Below are positions 8,204-18,192 of a stretch of DNA of 55,204 nt, piece by piece. The DNA comes from an uncultured Gammaproteobacteria bacterium (lineage in GTDB: Bacteria > Pseudomonadota > Gammaproteobacteria > CAMYKB01), in assembly GCA_947258875.1 (NCBI GenBank), contig CAMYKB010000033.1, positions 1-55,204 of the forward strand, read 5' to 3'. The notes under the pieces were generated by a model, which was not told the origin of the DNA, did no database searches, and saw only the letters and a list, made by a program, of their open reading frames with translations. Both the position numbers and the translations under genes were made by a program. Position 1 is the stretch's first letter. Each line of letters begins with the position of its first letter.

Positions 8204-8719
8204 TCAACGATAGACGATTTCCACACGCCGGTTTTGTTGCCACGAGACATCATCATGTCCAGGCGCAGCCGGCAATTCTTCGCCATAGCTGGTTGTTTCC
8301 ACCTGCCCGTCAGCCGCACCCTGCAACACGATCAGACGTTTTACCGACAAGGCGCGTCGCTCACCCAAGCCCAGGTTATATTCACGTGAACCACGCTCAT
8401 CTGCATGCCCCTCAAGACGGATGCGCGTATTAGGATGTCGAGCCAGGTACTGACCGTGGGCAGCGACGATATCCACAGCATCAGAACGGATCTGGGCGCT
8501 GTCGTAGTCAAAGTAAATGACGCGGCTCGAAAGCGGGCTGTTCGGATCATTCAGCTCATCGACCTGCAAATCACCTGCATCACCGCCCAAGGGAGTGGTT
8601 CCGATATCGCTTGGCGACATCTGACCGGGATCTTCCGCCGGGTCTGTGGTTGTCTTGCAACCCGCCAACCCCAACGTCGTGAGCACAGCAAACATTGCCA
8701 GTGTCTTGTATACATTCAT
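8204..8719 (-). CDS. pal: Pal, peptidoglycan-associated lipoprotein
   Basis: An outer-membrane lipoprotein that binds peptidoglycan and TolB. The lipobox LGLAGC ends at Cys21. The C-terminal OmpA-like domain has FDYDSAQI, LEGHADERGSREYNLGLGERRA and RRVEIVYR, including the Asp and Arg that bind meso-diaminopimelate. The 171-aa length is normal. AGAGGGG stands upstream of ATG 8719. It lies between tolB and cpoB as in most Gammaproteobacteria. Confidence 0.97.
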   Translation of the reverse strand: MNVYKTLAMFAVLTTLGLAGCKTTTDPAEDPGQMSPSDIGTTPLGGDAGDLQVDELNDPNSPLSSRVIYFDYDSAQIRSDAVDIVAAHGQYLARHPNTRIRLEGHADERGSREYNLGLGERRALSVKRLIVLQGAADGQVETTSYGEELPAAPGHDDVSWQQNRRVEIVYR

Positions 8720-8775
8720 TTCAAAACCCCTCTGTAGTGATTATTTTATCTCTTAATGCCGATGTTTCGCGACCA

Positions 8776-10074
8776 TTATTCACGAAACGGCGACCATACA
8801 GGCTCACGCACGCCACCCTCCTGTAAACGTAGACGCTGTTTTACACGGCCATCCTCACTGACAGCCGCCAACACACCACGGCCACGGTTCACGGTGGCAT
8901 ACACTATCATCACGCCATTAGGCGCGAAGCTGGGCGCTTCATCAAGACGCCCATCTGACAATACGCGTATATCGCCATTCGCCAGATCCATTACCGCAAT
9001 CCGGAAACCCTGGCCTTTGTTATGCACCATCGCCAGTTGTTTGCCATCGGGAGAAACATCAGCATCTGCGTTGTAAATGCCATCAAAGGTCAAGCGCTTG
9101 GAGCGCCCGCCACTCGCAGATACGGTGTATAGCTGCGGCTTGCCGCTACGATCCGAAGTGAACACCAGTGTCTTGCCATCAGGCATCCACACCGGCTCGG
9201 TATCGATACCACGGCTTTTGGTGAGCCGTGTCTTAGCTCGTGTCGCCAGCTCCATCACATAGATATCCGGGTTACCATTTTTCGAGTGCGTGAAGGCCAG
9301 CCACTTCCCATCCGGCGACCAGGCCGGCGCGCTATTGATGCCCACCGCGTTGGTGACTTTGATACGAGATCCGCCTGAAATGTCCTGCACATAAATCTCG
9401 GCGCGCTTGTTCTCAAACGAGACATAGGCGATGCGCTGTCCATCTGGTGACCATGCCGGTGACATCAGGGGTTCTTTGGATGCAAAGAAACGGCGTGCGC
9501 TATAGCCATCCGAGTCTGCGACCTGCAGGACATAACGCTTCTTACCGCCACCCAGTTCTTCGGTATTAATAAATGCTATACGCGTGCTGAACGCACCCTT
9601 TTTACCCGTTAACTTCTCGAACACCAGATCACTGATCTTGTGCCCGACGCGTCGCAGGTCGCGGCCGCGCGCCGTAATGCGATTACCCATGATCCGTCGG
9701 CGGCTGATGGTATCGATTAACTGAAACTCAACAACGTAGTTATCCTGCCCACTGGTCTGTACGCTGCCGATAACAATATTTTCGATTCCTTTGCCACTCC
9801 ATGCCGGGTGATTGATCTGCCGGGCATCAGTAATACGTTGCGGAAACAAATCAGCAGGTGTTGTAGCAATCAAACCACTGCGTCCCAGGTCCGCATTGAC
9901 AATCCCGCCAACATCCTGCGGTGGTGTACCGCCTTCAGTTGTAAATGGAATAACAGCAACCGGGATCGCACCCTCAATGCCCTGAGTAATCTCGATTTCG
10001 AGCACTGCTTTTGCGTGTGCTGCAAAAAACAAAAACACGCTCGCTAATCCAATCTTGATAGTGTTCAATTTCAA
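8776..10074 (-). CDS. tolB: TolB, periplasmic beta-propeller
   Basis: TolB shuttles between Pal and the TolQRA complex. The 432-aa protein has a signal peptide ending FFAAHAKA, an N-terminal alpha/beta domain (IPVAVIPF onward), and a six-bladed propeller. Repeated blade motifs include SPAWSPDGQRIAYVSF, SAPAWSPDGKWLAF, TEPVWMPDGKTLVF and ADVSPDGKQLAMV. The stop is followed by 56 bases before pal. The start is only five bases after the tolA stop. Confidence 0.97.
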   Translation of the reverse strand: MKLNTIKIGLASVFLFFAAHAKAVLEIEITQGIEGAIPVAVIPFTTEGGTPPQDVGGIVNADLGRSGLIATTPADLFPQRITDARQINHPAWSGKGIENIVIGSVQTSGQDNYVVEFQLIDTISRRRIMGNRITARGRDLRRVGHKISDLVFEKLTGKKGAFSTRIAFINTEELGGGKKRYVLQVADSDGYSARRFFASKEPLMSPAWSPDGQRIAYVSFENKRAEIYVQDISGGSRIKVTNAVGINSAPAWSPDGKWLAFTHSKNGNPDIYVMELATRAKTRLTKSRGIDTEPVWMPDGKTLVFTSDRSGKPQLYTVSASGGRSKRLTFDGIYNADADVSPDGKQLAMVHNKGQGFRIAVMDLANGDIRVLSDGRLDEAPSFAPNGVMIVYATVNRGRGVLAAVSEDGRVKQRLRLQEGGVREPVWSPFRE

Positions 10075-10079
10075 CTGTC

Positions 10080-11069
10080 CTACTGGTTCCTGAATGTGAA
10101 TAATATTTCTCTCAGAAAAATTTCTGGCTTGGGCGGTGAAGGCAGTGGCTCAGATTTTCTCACCGCATTTTCCACCGATTTCTTCAATACCTCGTCACCA
10201 CTGCACTCGCGCACATCGACCGATTTGAGGTAACCACCAGGTGTTTGCTCAATATAAACCTTACACCATGCATTCTCATCAATATTGAGGGGTTTTCTCC
10301 AATTCGATCTCACTTTTGCGGCAATAGCTGCAATATATTTGTCTTGCAGGCTCTTTAATTCGCGCTGGTTAGCGGCTTGCTGCGCAGCCTGCATCGCCGC
10401 TTCCTCCTCGGCCATAAGGCTGGCGAGGCGTTGTTGCTCGGCTCTGGCCTCCGCATCACGCTGTTTCTTCAGATCTTCCTGGCGTTTCTTCTGCGCCAGC
10501 TTCTTGGCCTCTTCTTTCTTACGTTTCTCCTCGGCAAGGCGCGCCTCTTCCTGCTTGCGCTTTTCTTCGGCGAGCTTTTTCTCTTGTTGCTGCTTCTGTT
10601 CCTGCTCCGCGCGGCGTTTTTCCTCGAGACGCTTTTTCTCCTCTGCCTTGCGCTTTTCATCCGCCTGGCGTTTCTCATTGGCCTTGCGTTCCTGCTCGCG
10701 CTTGACCTCAGCTTGCTTCTGTTGTTCGCGTTGCTGCGCCTCCTGCTGTTTGCGTTCTTGCTCCTTGCGCTTTAGCTCAACAGCCTGGCGTTGCTTTTCA
10801 GCCGCCAGCTCTGCCTGCGCTTTCTCAAGCTCCTGCTGGCGTTTCAATTCTGCCGCTTTACGTTGCCGCTCGAGGCGCTGCCTGTCCACCTTGGGTGGTG
10901 TAGTTGCACCTGTCTCAATAATTGTTGCCTGCACAGTTTCAACAACAACCCCCAGACCCTTTGGTTTGTGGTTAAACTGAAAACTCACAAACAGCAACAG
11001 CAGCACAACCACATGAACAATGATGGCAACTGCGAACGAAAATGAAATATGAGGTTTGTATTTGACCAT
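10080..11069 (-). CDS. tolA: TolA, inner-membrane energy transducer
   Basis: It has the three expected parts. The single N-terminal transmembrane helix (ISFSFAVAIIVHVVVLLLLF) includes the conserved Ser and His used to contact TolQR. A long Lys/Glu/Ala/Arg-rich helical arm spans roughly residues 60-225. The globular C-terminal domain ends with SEPLPSPPKPEIFL. The length is 329 aa, somewhat short for the family because of a shorter arm. It reaches from TolQR to Pal and TolB across the periplasm. Confidence 0.95.
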   Translation of the reverse strand: MVKYKPHISFSFAVAIIVHVVVLLLLFVSFQFNHKPKGLGVVVETVQATIIETGATTPPKVDRQRLERQRKAAELKRQQELEKAQAELAAEKQRQAVELKRKEQERKQQEAQQREQQKQAEVKREQERKANEKRQADEKRKAEEKKRLEEKRRAEQEQKQQQEKKLAEEKRKQEEARLAEEKRKKEEAKKLAQKKRQEDLKKQRDAEARAEQQRLASLMAEEEAAMQAAQQAANQRELKSLQDKYIAAIAAKVRSNWRKPLNIDENAWCKVYIEQTPGGYLKSVDVRECSGDEVLKKSVENAVRKSEPLPSPPKPEIFLREILFTFRNQ

Positions 11070-11078
11070 TCCCTGAAG

Positions 11079-11519
11079 CTAATTCTCTCTATCAGAAGGC
11101 GGTTCAGTTACCAGCCCCACGCTGTCTGCACCTGCATTTTTCAACAACACCATGGCCAGCACCACACGCCCATATTCAACCCCCTGATCACCCTTTACGA
11201 ATACCTTCGCTCGAGGATTGGCAACCATATACTCTGCTGCCTGTTGTTGTAGGTCCTGTTCACCGATAGCTTGTTCATCACTACCCTCGAGTTGCAGATA
11301 GAACGCGCCCTGGTCATCTATGATCACGACCAGCTGTTTGTCCAGGGTCTCTTCTGATAACTCCTTTGAAGGCGCATTTGGCAAATCTATTTCGACGCCC
11401 TGTTGCAACATCGGAGCTGTCACCATGAAAATAACCAGCAGCACCAGCATCACATCGATATAAGGCACGACATTGATCTGCGACATGGGCTTACGGCGGG
11501 TAGCCGGGTTATAGGCCAT
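11079..11519 (-). CDS. tolR: TolR, Tol-Pal inner-membrane channel subunit
   Basis: An ExbD/TolR family protein of 146 aa. Its single transmembrane helix, PYIDVMLVLLVIFMVTAPM, contains the conserved proton-accepting Asp. It is followed by the family motif VEIDLP and a periplasmic domain. Ahead of the helix is RRKPMSQINVVPY. It lies between tolQ (54 bases upstream) and tolA (9 bases downstream) and uses the proton gradient together with TolQ. Confidence 0.96.
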   Translation of the reverse strand: MAYNPATRRKPMSQINVVPYIDVMLVLLVIFMVTAPMLQQGVEIDLPNAPSKELSEETLDKQLVVIIDDQGAFYLQLEGSDEQAIGEQDLQQQAAEYMVANPRAKVFVKGDQGVEYGRVVLAMVLLKNAGADSVGLVTEPPSDREN

Positions 11520-11573
11520 ACAATTTAGTCTCCAACACCCTTGCAGTTTTCACGAACAGCATCAAACGGCGCA

Positions 11574-12260
11574 TTAATCATCATTTTTGGCCAGTGCCTG
11601 GCGTTGTAACAAGGCTGTAAATTCTTCCACAAAATTATCGTAACGATTCACCAGGCGGTCGACCTGACTGGAGTAGCGGTTATAGGCAATCACTGCCGGA
11701 ATGGCTGCAAACAAACCCATCGCGGTGGCAATCAGCGCCTCGGCAATACCTGGCGCAACCAGCGACAAAGTCGCCTGTTGTTGCATGCTACTCAGGGCGC
11801 GAAACGAATTCATGATGCCCCAGACGGTACCAAACAAACCGATATAGGGGCTGGTAGATCCAACGGTGGCAAGAAAAGAAAGGTATCGTTCCAGGGCATC
11901 CACTTCCCGCGATAACGCCACTTTCATGGAACGTAATGCGGTATCCGAAATTGACAGCGTGCTCACCTGATTCTGCTGATGGAGCCGTGCAAACTCCTTA
12001 AACCCCGAGGCGAAGATATGCTCAAGTCCGCTCAAGGATTTCTTCTTGCGTAATTTTTCATAGATCATGGCCAGGTCGGAACCGGACCAGAACCTGTCCT
12101 CGAAATCCTCGGCAGCCATATTTGCATCACGCAATATCTTCCATTTACTGGCAATCATGAACCATGATACAAACGATGCGATTAGTAACAACAACATCAC
12201 CAGCTTGACAAGCATGCTGGCTTCCATAACGAGCTGAAAAACACTCAAATCAACTTGCAC
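11574..12260 (-). CDS. tolQ: TolQ, Tol-Pal inner-membrane channel subunit
   Basis: A MotA/TolQ/ExbB family protein of 228 aa with three transmembrane helices: VKLVMLLLLIASFVSWFM, a second containing the signature GTVWGIMNSF region, and IAEALIATAMGLFAAIPAV. Forming the proton channel with TolR drives TolA. Its start overlaps the ybgC stop by 11 bases, indicating translational coupling. Confidence 0.96.
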   Translation of the reverse strand: MQVDLSVFQLVMEASMLVKLVMLLLLIASFVSWFMIASKWKILRDANMAAEDFEDRFWSGSDLAMIYEKLRKKKSLSGLEHIFASGFKEFARLHQQNQVSTLSISDTALRSMKVALSREVDALERYLSFLATVGSTSPYIGLFGTVWGIMNSFRALSSMQQQATLSLVAPGIAEALIATAMGLFAAIPAVIAYNRYSSQVDRLVNRYDNFVEEFTALLQRQALAKNDD

Positions 12261-12669
12261 TTTGCAGATCCTTTTTTATTGAATCAGGGATGGATTTAGG
12301 CCTGAAACTTTGAGCATCAACACTGACTACCGTGATATGTGCGGTTGACAAGAGTTCGCTTTCTTCAGGCAGATTGTGGCGCACGATAGTCTGCTCGAAG
12401 ACGATACTGGCGCGGCCGCAGGACTGGACCGCCGCTGTGACCTCGAGCATTTCATTGAAGCGTGCCGGTTTGAGGTAATCGATACTAACAGAACGCACCG
12501 CAAACAGAATATGTTGCTCCCTGGCGAGGATATCCTGCTGGTAGCCCAGTCCACGCAGCCACTCGGTGCGCGCACGTTCCATAAATTTAAGATAGTTGGC
12601 ATAAAATACCACACCGCCACTATCGGTATCCTCATAATAGACCCTCACAGGCCATACGAATGTTTGCAC
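12250..12669 (-). CDS. ybgC: YbgC, acyl-CoA thioesterase of the Tol-Pal cluster
   Basis: A hotdog-fold thioesterase of 139 aa. The signature YYEDTDSGGVVFYANYLKF holds the catalytic Asp. It hydrolyses acyl-CoA or acyl-ACP thioesters and is the usual first gene of tol-pal operons. The start is GTG 12669 with GAGGA upstream. The 520 bases beyond it, to 13191, hold the operon promoter region and a terminator for the gene on the far side, and no gene I can support. Confidence 0.94.
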   Translation of the reverse strand: MQTFVWPVRVYYEDTDSGGVVFYANYLKFMERARTEWLRGLGYQQDILAREQHILFAVRSVSIDYLKPARFNEMLEVTAAVQSCGRASIVFEQTIVRHNLPEESELLSTAHITVVSVDAQSFRPKSIPDSIKKDLQSAS

Positions 12670-13109
12670 TCACTATCCTCGATAGGCTGTGTTGTGATTC
12701 GCAATCGGACCAGCCAGCCGCGACAACAATATTGCCAAGCTTGATCGGCGCATATATCAGCCAGTTACAGTTAACAGAGCATGATACTGGAAAAAAGTTT
12801 CCTGCACCCGGTAACCCTGCACAAAACTGGGTGCTTTATCACGCCAGCCTATATCAGGCAAAGACAGCGCACACGGCCTATCTGATACGGGGATTGATTA
12901 TAACCGCAACTGTAAGCCCGCAAGCACATCTTGAAACCTGTTTTTGATCAGAAATTCGCCTCAAACACGGTGATCACGCGTCAAGGGAAGAGACCCACCC
13001 AGGGAGAGCGTGGCAGGCCGCGCCTGTAGCATGCAGCCAATTGAATACGCCTCAAATGAACTCCGTAACACATGGCACGTATTTTGAGACCGGCTACAAA
13101 AGAAACAAA

Positions 13110-13135
13110 GCGCAAGGGGAGTGCTCCCCTTGCGC
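13110..13135 (-). terminator. Strong hairpin terminator after the EF-hand gene
   Basis: GCGCAAGGGGAG (13110-13121) and CTCCCCTTGCGC (13124-13135) are perfectly complementary around a 2-base loop. On the minus strand the hairpin is followed by TTTGTTTCTTTTG, and it lies 56 bases past the stop of the EF-hand gene. Confidence 0.75.
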
Positions 13136-13191
13136 CAGAAAAAGTGGCAACATCAGGTTGCCGGGAGGAAGGTCAGCGCGTAATAAACTAC

Positions 13192-13416
13192 TTACTTGGA
13201 TCCGGCTTCAGAGTACTCTGCTTCATCCAGTTTGCCGTCCTTATTAGCATCAGCATCCAGGAAGACTTCGGTCAGGCCTTTAACTGCCTTAGCTTCATCC
13301 ATACTGACTGTACCGTCCTGATCGGCATCAACCGCTGCGAAGTCGGGTTTCTCTCCGGCATAGGCAACAGCAGCAACAGAAGTCATAGCAAATACCAGCA
13401 GTGCTTTAATTTTCAT
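13192..13416 (-). CDS. Small exported EF-hand protein
   Basis: A 74-aa protein with a signal peptide (KIKALLVFAMTSVAAVAYA) and then two EF-hand calcium-binding loops: DADQDGTVSMDE and DANKDGKLDEAE, each with Asp/Asn at positions 1, 3, 5 and Glu at 12. TTAGGAG precedes ATG 13416. It is probably a periplasmic calcium binder of unknown purpose. It appears monocistronic, with its own terminator and a 240-base gap upstream. Confidence 0.85.
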   Translation of the reverse strand: MKIKALLVFAMTSVAAVAYAGEKPDFAAVDADQDGTVSMDEAKAVKGLTEVFLDADANKDGKLDEAEYSEAGSK

Positions 13417-13655
13417 GATTTAGCTCCTAAAACGTAGTTATCAAATATTGTGTTCCCGCTTATGCAGGTGCGTATGACTAGAGCAATCCCCATGCCATAA
13501 TATTTTTTATTATACAAATCAGTTAGTTAGGGATTTATTGCCGGATATACAGCCCGTCCTGTCTGTCGCCGCAGCCCGACAACATATCACTGCATCTTCT
13601 CTAATCTGTTGATTTTGTTATTAGAATTAATGTCGCTGTATGGCGACGACTGAGC

Positions 13656-15017
13656 TTATTGGGACGCCTTGAACAAGCCGGGATCCAACTCATGGCGATG
13701 TAACAACTTATAAAACTCAGTGCGATTGCGCTTGGCAATCCGCGCCGCCTGGCTGACATTGCCACTGGTAATTTGCAGTAATTGCATCAGGTAATCACGT
13801 TCGAAGCCACGGCGCGCATCGGCAAAAGAAGGTATCTCGCCCGTCTTTTCCCGCAAGGCGCGCTGCACCAGAGACTCAGGGATCAATGATGTGGTCGATA
13901 ATGTGACGACCTGTTCCATCACATTGTAGAGCTGGCGCACATTGCCAGGCCATGGCGCGTGGATCAATAATTCCAGTGCAGGCGGCGCAAGCCCCTTAAT
14001 CTGCTTGTCATAACGGGCATTGAGTTCATCTAGAAAGTGACCCGCCAGTAACGGGATATCTTCACGGCGCTGCACTAGAGATGGCAACTCCAGTGACACC
14101 ACATTGAGACGGTAGTACAAGTCCTCGCGGAAATGTTTGTCCGCCATCGCCTTATCAAGATCCCTATGGGTGGCAGATATGATGCGCACATCCACGGGCA
14201 GGCTGTTCGTTGAACCAACCGGCCGCACCTTTTTTTCCTGCAACACGCGCAGCAACTTGACCTGCAGGGCCAATGGCATATCGCCGATTTCGTCCAGAAA
14301 CAGGGTGCCGCCATCCGCCGACTGAAACAGACCTATATGGTTCTGGCTGGCGCCGGTAAAGGCGCCCTTGCGGTGACCAAACAATTCCGATTCGAGCAAC
14401 GCTTCGGGTATCGCGCCGCAATTCACAGCAATAAAGGGCTGTGTTGCCCGTAGGCTGGTTTTGTGAATAGCCGCTGCCAGTAATTCCTTACCTGTACCGC
14501 TATCCCCCCTAATAAACACACTGGCATCACCCTGTGCGACCATATGTGCACGCGCAAGCACCTCTTCCATCAAGGGGCTGCGCGTAATGATAGCGGCGCG
14601 CCAACCCTCACTGTCGCCATCCGGCGCCATCTGCATACCACCCGATAAGCGCAGCGCCCTTTCTATATGTTCCATCAAGGTCTTGCTGTCGTAGGGTTTG
14701 GTGAGATATCCAAAAAGGCCGCTTTTAGTGGCGTCCACGGCATCCGGTATCGTGCCATGGGCAGTCAGAATAATCACCGGCAGAGCTGGGTGCGCCGAAT
14801 GCACCGCCTCGAATAACGCCAAGCCATCCATGCCCTCCATACGCAAGTCGGTAATGATGAGTTGCGGGTGAAAAGTGGCAATACAGGCCAACGCCTTCTC
14901 GCCACTGCTGGCCTCTGCAACATCATAGCCAGCGGTCCGCAAGCGTATCGCTAGCAGGCGCAACAGACCCGGATCATCATCCACCAGCAGAATCTTGTTT
15001 CGTATGGTCATGCTCAT
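13656..15017 (-). CDS. glrR: GlrR (QseF)-type sigma-54-dependent response regulator
   Basis: A 453-aa NtrC-family regulator. The receiver domain begins KILLVDDDPGLLRLL, with the phospho-Asp in LIITDLRMEG. The AAA+ domain has Walker A GDSGTGKE, the sigma-54 contact loop GAFTGA and TLFLDEIGDMP. The C-terminal DNA-binding domain is NVSQAARIAKRNRTEFYKLL. Its overlap with qseG and position after glrK identify it as the GlrK/GlrR (QseE/F) pair, which in enterics responds to envelope or cell-wall state. The targets here are unknown. Confidence 0.92.
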   Translation of the reverse strand: MSMTIRNKILLVDDDPGLLRLLAIRLRTAGYDVAEASSGEKALACIATFHPQLIITDLRMEGMDGLALFEAVHSAHPALPVIILTAHGTIPDAVDATKSGLFGYLTKPYDSKTLMEHIERALRLSGGMQMAPDGDSEGWRAAIITRSPLMEEVLARAHMVAQGDASVFIRGDSGTGKELLAAAIHKTSLRATQPFIAVNCGAIPEALLESELFGHRKGAFTGASQNHIGLFQSADGGTLFLDEIGDMPLALQVKLLRVLQEKKVRPVGSTNSLPVDVRIISATHRDLDKAMADKHFREDLYYRLNVVSLELPSLVQRREDIPLLAGHFLDELNARYDKQIKGLAPPALELLIHAPWPGNVRQLYNVMEQVVTLSTTSLIPESLVQRALREKTGEIPSFADARRGFERDYLMQLLQITSGNVSQAARIAKRNRTEFYKLLHRHELDPGLFKASQ

Positions 15018-15607
15018 TCTCCAGCAGTACCGTTCTGGCTGCGATCGCGCTCATGAATGTTCCGCTCGATCGCCTTGAGTGCTTCAAGTTGCCTTTCCAT
15101 GGCCTGTACTTGCCGCCTCATCGCCCGCAGGCGTTTTACCTGCAGTGCCTTGTCATTCAATTGAACTAGCAATACACGCGCCAGGTACCTCAACTCAGGC
15201 GCGTCACCCACTAGTGAGCCATTGAGACAAGGGGCCAGCAATGTAGTGATATCTGCCTCCGCAGGTGCCTTCAGCCCCGGATGTGTGTGCAACATTGCCA
15301 GCTTAATGCGAGTATCGCTGCATGCGTCAGGTATCAGCGCCTGCGCGAGCTCACTGCGCAAATCTGCGGCCTGCTGCGCCTGCATATACAGCAGGTCTCC
15401 ATACTCCTGAAACAGATCTGCAGCAGGACAAGCCGCCTCCAGGCCACCAAAGGAGCCACAACTAACATCCTCATCCAGATGCATGTCAACAAGAGACACG
15501 GACGATCCGGACAGTAACGGTGCCGGCCCAGGGGCTGACTGACACCCATGCAATATAAATATGGATGCCACCAATAACAGCTTATGGAGAACCGTTTTTC
15601 TCATCAT
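15014..15607 (-). CDS. qseG: QseG-like outer-membrane lipoprotein
   Basis: A 197-aa lipoprotein with the lipobox SIFILHGC (Cys22). The remainder is poorly conserved: a helical cysteine-containing middle, then a C-terminal coiled-coil segment (LKAIERNIHERDRSQ). QseG in enterics interacts with the QseE sensor. Assignment rests mainly on position: its ends overlap glrR and glrK by 4 bases each, the typical glrK-qseG-glrR arrangement. Confidence 0.75.
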   Translation of the reverse strand: MMRKTVLHKLLLVASIFILHGCQSAPGPAPLLSGSSVSLVDMHLDEDVSCGSFGGLEAACPAADLFQEYGDLLYMQAQQAADLRSELAQALIPDACSDTRIKLAMLHTHPGLKAPAEADITTLLAPCLNGSLVGDAPELRYLARVLLVQLNDKALQVKRLRAMRRQVQAMERQLEALKAIERNIHERDRSQNGTAGE

Positions 15608-17112
15608 GCCTCAGATATGAATTGCTGCAAGGGGAGCACTACCCTCAACGATGCACCTTGACCTGTGTCCCTGACCTCGATACTGCCACCATTAGCGGCA
15701 ATATATTCGCGCGCTATCGACAACCCCAGACCCGAGCCTTTCACATAACTATCTGTAGGTGTATCGCTTTGATAAAAGGCCTCGAATACCTTGTCCTGTT
15801 CAGTCGACGCTATTCCAGGACCGCTATCTGTGACATCCAGCAGGGCTTGCTCGCCGTTATGACGCAGTTGCACATTTATCCGCCCATTGTAGGGTGTGAA
15901 TTTGACGGCATTGGAAAACAGATTATCAATGACCGTGGTAATCTGGTCTTCGTCGACCATCACATTTATAGACTCCAGATCGGTATCAATGACTTGCGAT
16001 TTTGCGAGCATCGCGGGTTTATGATTGCTAATCACCTTTTCAATCAGCGGCAATAAATTCACATCACGGGTTGTTAACTGTGGCGTACGCTCCCTGACCA
16101 TACTGAAGTTCAATAAATCATCTATCAGGCGGTGCAGCTGTAAGGTATTGCCATGCAATATCTGCACAACCTCCTGTTGTTGTACATTGAGCGGACCTAT
16201 GATGCGGTCATTCAGCAACTCAGCCACCTCCCGTATCGCCGCTAAAGGCGTCTTCAACTCGTGTGAGACATGGTGCAGAAAGCGTGTCTTTTGTCCTTCC
16301 AGCTCCACCAGGCGATGCCTTAGCCAATCCAAGCGTCGACCAAGCTCCTGCAAATCTTGTGGTCCGGATACCTGCACGGGTTTATCAAACTCGCCGTCAC
16401 CCAGTTCCAAAATCGCTTGCTCAACCTGGCGGATCGGACGCGAAATCAGCACTGTGAACACAGCCACTGACAGCAACGTCAAGGGAATCAGTGCTGCAGC
16501 AAACCAAAACAGGATTTGTTTTGATCGCGCCGCGCGTTGCTGCATGGCGCGCACCTCTCGGTCTATCATGCGGTAACTACCAGTCAGCACTGTTTGCGCT
16601 GTGTCGGTTAATGCGCCAAAGCGTGTTGCCATATCCTCATTTGTTCTATCAGCAGTTTGCGTAGCGCTGACTTCGGAAAATAATGCGTTCTCGTCGGCGA
16701 TCAGTTGGGTAACAGTGGCACGATGCCAGCCATCCAATGGCAAGCTATACAGATCATTCGCGGTTTGCTGGAATTGCGCATGTGTGTCCTGATAAGCCAT
16801 ATACAAGTTCTCATCAGCCAACACCAGATATTGCTGGGCATTACGCTCCATAGTGGTGAGCTGATCACCTAGCATCTGGCTGCCCTGAATGGCCTGCGCC
16901 GCCTGATAGACCGCACTCTGGCTATGCACCGCTAAACGGTCGAGATAAAACACGGTATACACCAGAGACGCGATGAGCGGTAAGGCAACAAAGGCGAAAC
17001 CGTAGAGTATAAGACGCAGTGTGGATTTCGGTTGACCCAGGCTCATCAAATCTTGGAATGCGGCAGCAACCGTCCTCGTAAATAGCGTAGACAGGTCAAG
17101 GCGACCCATCAT
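15604..17112 (-). CDS. glrK: GlrK (QseE)-type sensor histidine kinase
   Basis: A 502-aa inner-membrane kinase. Transmembrane helix 1 is LILYGFAFVALPLIASLVYTV. A periplasmic helical sensor region of about 140 residues follows, then helix 2 (ILFWFAAALIPLTLLSVAVF), a HAMP domain, the phospho-acceptor HVSHELKTPLAAI and the ATP-binding motifs DNLFSNAVKFTP, DSGPGI and GSGLGLSIA. It should phosphorylate GlrR. It begins just after ruvB on the same strand, with 24 bases between. Confidence 0.92.
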   Translation of the reverse strand: MMGRLDLSTLFTRTVAAAFQDLMSLGQPKSTLRLILYGFAFVALPLIASLVYTVFYLDRLAVHSQSAVYQAAQAIQGSQMLGDQLTTMERNAQQYLVLADENLYMAYQDTHAQFQQTANDLYSLPLDGWHRATVTQLIADENALFSEVSATQTADRTNEDMATRFGALTDTAQTVLTGSYRMIDREVRAMQQRAARSKQILFWFAAALIPLTLLSVAVFTVLISRPIRQVEQAILELGDGEFDKPVQVSGPQDLQELGRRLDWLRHRLVELEGQKTRFLHHVSHELKTPLAAIREVAELLNDRIIGPLNVQQQEVVQILHGNTLQLHRLIDDLLNFSMVRERTPQLTTRDVNLLPLIEKVISNHKPAMLAKSQVIDTDLESINVMVDEDQITTVIDNLFSNAVKFTPYNGRINVQLRHNGEQALLDVTDSGPGIASTEQDKVFEAFYQSDTPTDSYVKGSGLGLSIAREYIAANGGSIEVRDTGQGASLRVVLPLQQFISEA

Positions 17113-17136
17113 GCTTTATAGCATCACGTGGAAGTT

Positions 17137-18192
17137 TTAACTGAGAGGAGCGTCGAATAAGTCCGAGCCAGCATCCGTCACCGGTTCGCGATGGGGTGGC
17201 GCCAGACCAAAATGCCGGTAGGCGTTAGCCGTAGCGACACGGCCGCGCGGCGTACGCATGATAAAACCCTTCTGGATGAGATACGGCTCAATAACATCTT
17301 CAATGGTGCCTCGTTCTTCGCCAATTGCTGCTGCCAGGCTGTCGACACCCACCGGGCCACCATCGAATTTCTCGATCACGGCCAGTAACAGGCGGCGGTC
17401 CATGTGATCAAAACCGTTGACATCAACACTCAGCATATCCAGGGCCTTATCGGCAATCTCAGGGGTAATATCACCGTCGCCTTTGACCTCTGCATAATCG
17501 CGTACCCGGCGTAACAGACGATTGGCGATGCGGGGCGTCCCCCGAGAACGGCGTGCAATCTCGTCAGCCCCGCTACTATCGATAGTGACACCAAGAATAC
17601 CTGCCGAACGTTGTACGATACGGCCCAGTTCCTCTGTGGAATAGAATTCCAGACGCTGCACAATCCCGAAGCGATCACGCAGCGGCGAGGTCAGCAAACC
17701 AGCGCGCGTGGTTGCGCCCACCAAGGTAAACGGTGGTAAGTCGAGTTTAATGGAACGTGCCGCAGGACCTTCGCCAATCATGATATCCAGTTGGAAATCC
17801 TCCAGTGCCGGATACAGCACTTCCTCGACGACCGGACTAAGGCGATGAATTTCATCGACGAATAATACGTCCCCGGATTCGAGATTAGTCAGCAACGCCG
17901 CTAAGTCGCCAGGCCGCTCCAGCACCGGACCTGAGGTGTGACGCAGATTGACTCCCATTTCATGGGCAATAATATGCGAGAGTGTGGTTTTGCCGAGACC
18001 GGGCGGACCAAAGATGAGCACATGATCCAATGCCTCGCTGCGTGCACGCGCGGCCGCAATAAAAATCGCCATCTGTTCCCGCACCTTGGTCTGACCCACG
18101 TAATCATCCAGCGCGCGCGGCCGAATGGAATTCTCCAACGCTTCCTCGCTATCCAGCTCCCCGGCATCGATGATGCGGCCCTGCTCGCTCAT
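17137..18192 (-). CDS. ruvB: RuvB, Holliday junction branch-migration ATPase
   Basis: A AAA+ motor (351 aa) that drives branch migration with RuvA. Walker [10 protein letters not shown] and Walker [11 protein letters not shown] are near residues 65 and 115. Sensor motifs include [18 protein letters not shown]. The C-terminal winged helix contains RTPRGRVAT. It overlaps ruvA by 4 bases. Confidence 0.98.
   Translation of the reverse strand: MSEQGRIIDAGELDSEEALENSIRPRALDDYVGQTKVREQMAIFIAAARARSEALDHVLIFGPPGLGKTTLSHIIAHEMGVNLRHTSGPVLERPGDLAALLTNLESGDVLFVDEIHRLSPVVEEVLYPALEDFQLDIMIGEGPAARSIKLDLPPFTLVGATTRAGLLTSPLRDRFGIVQRLEFYSTEELGRIVQRSAGILGVTIDSSGADEIARRSRGTPRIANRLLRRVRDYAEVKGDGDITPEIADKALDMLSVDVNGFDHMDRRLLLAVIEKFDGGPVGVDSLAAAIGEERGTIEDVIEPYLIQKGFIMRTPRGRVATANAYRHFGLAPPHREPVTDAGSDLFDAPLS

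Noticed and set aside
10285-10980. 231-aa plus-strand ORF rich in Ser, Arg, Phe and Cys
   Set aside because: It lies opposite the Lys/Glu/Ala-rich arm of tolA; the composition is only the mirror of that coding bias.
12660-12947. 95-aa plus-strand ORF in the ybgC-EF-hand gap
   Set aside because: No ribosome site, no family resemblance, overlaps the ybgC start; treated as chance.
13632-13647. GTCGC/GCGAC hairpin after glrR
   Set aside because: Only five base pairs and no T run, so too weak to call a terminator.
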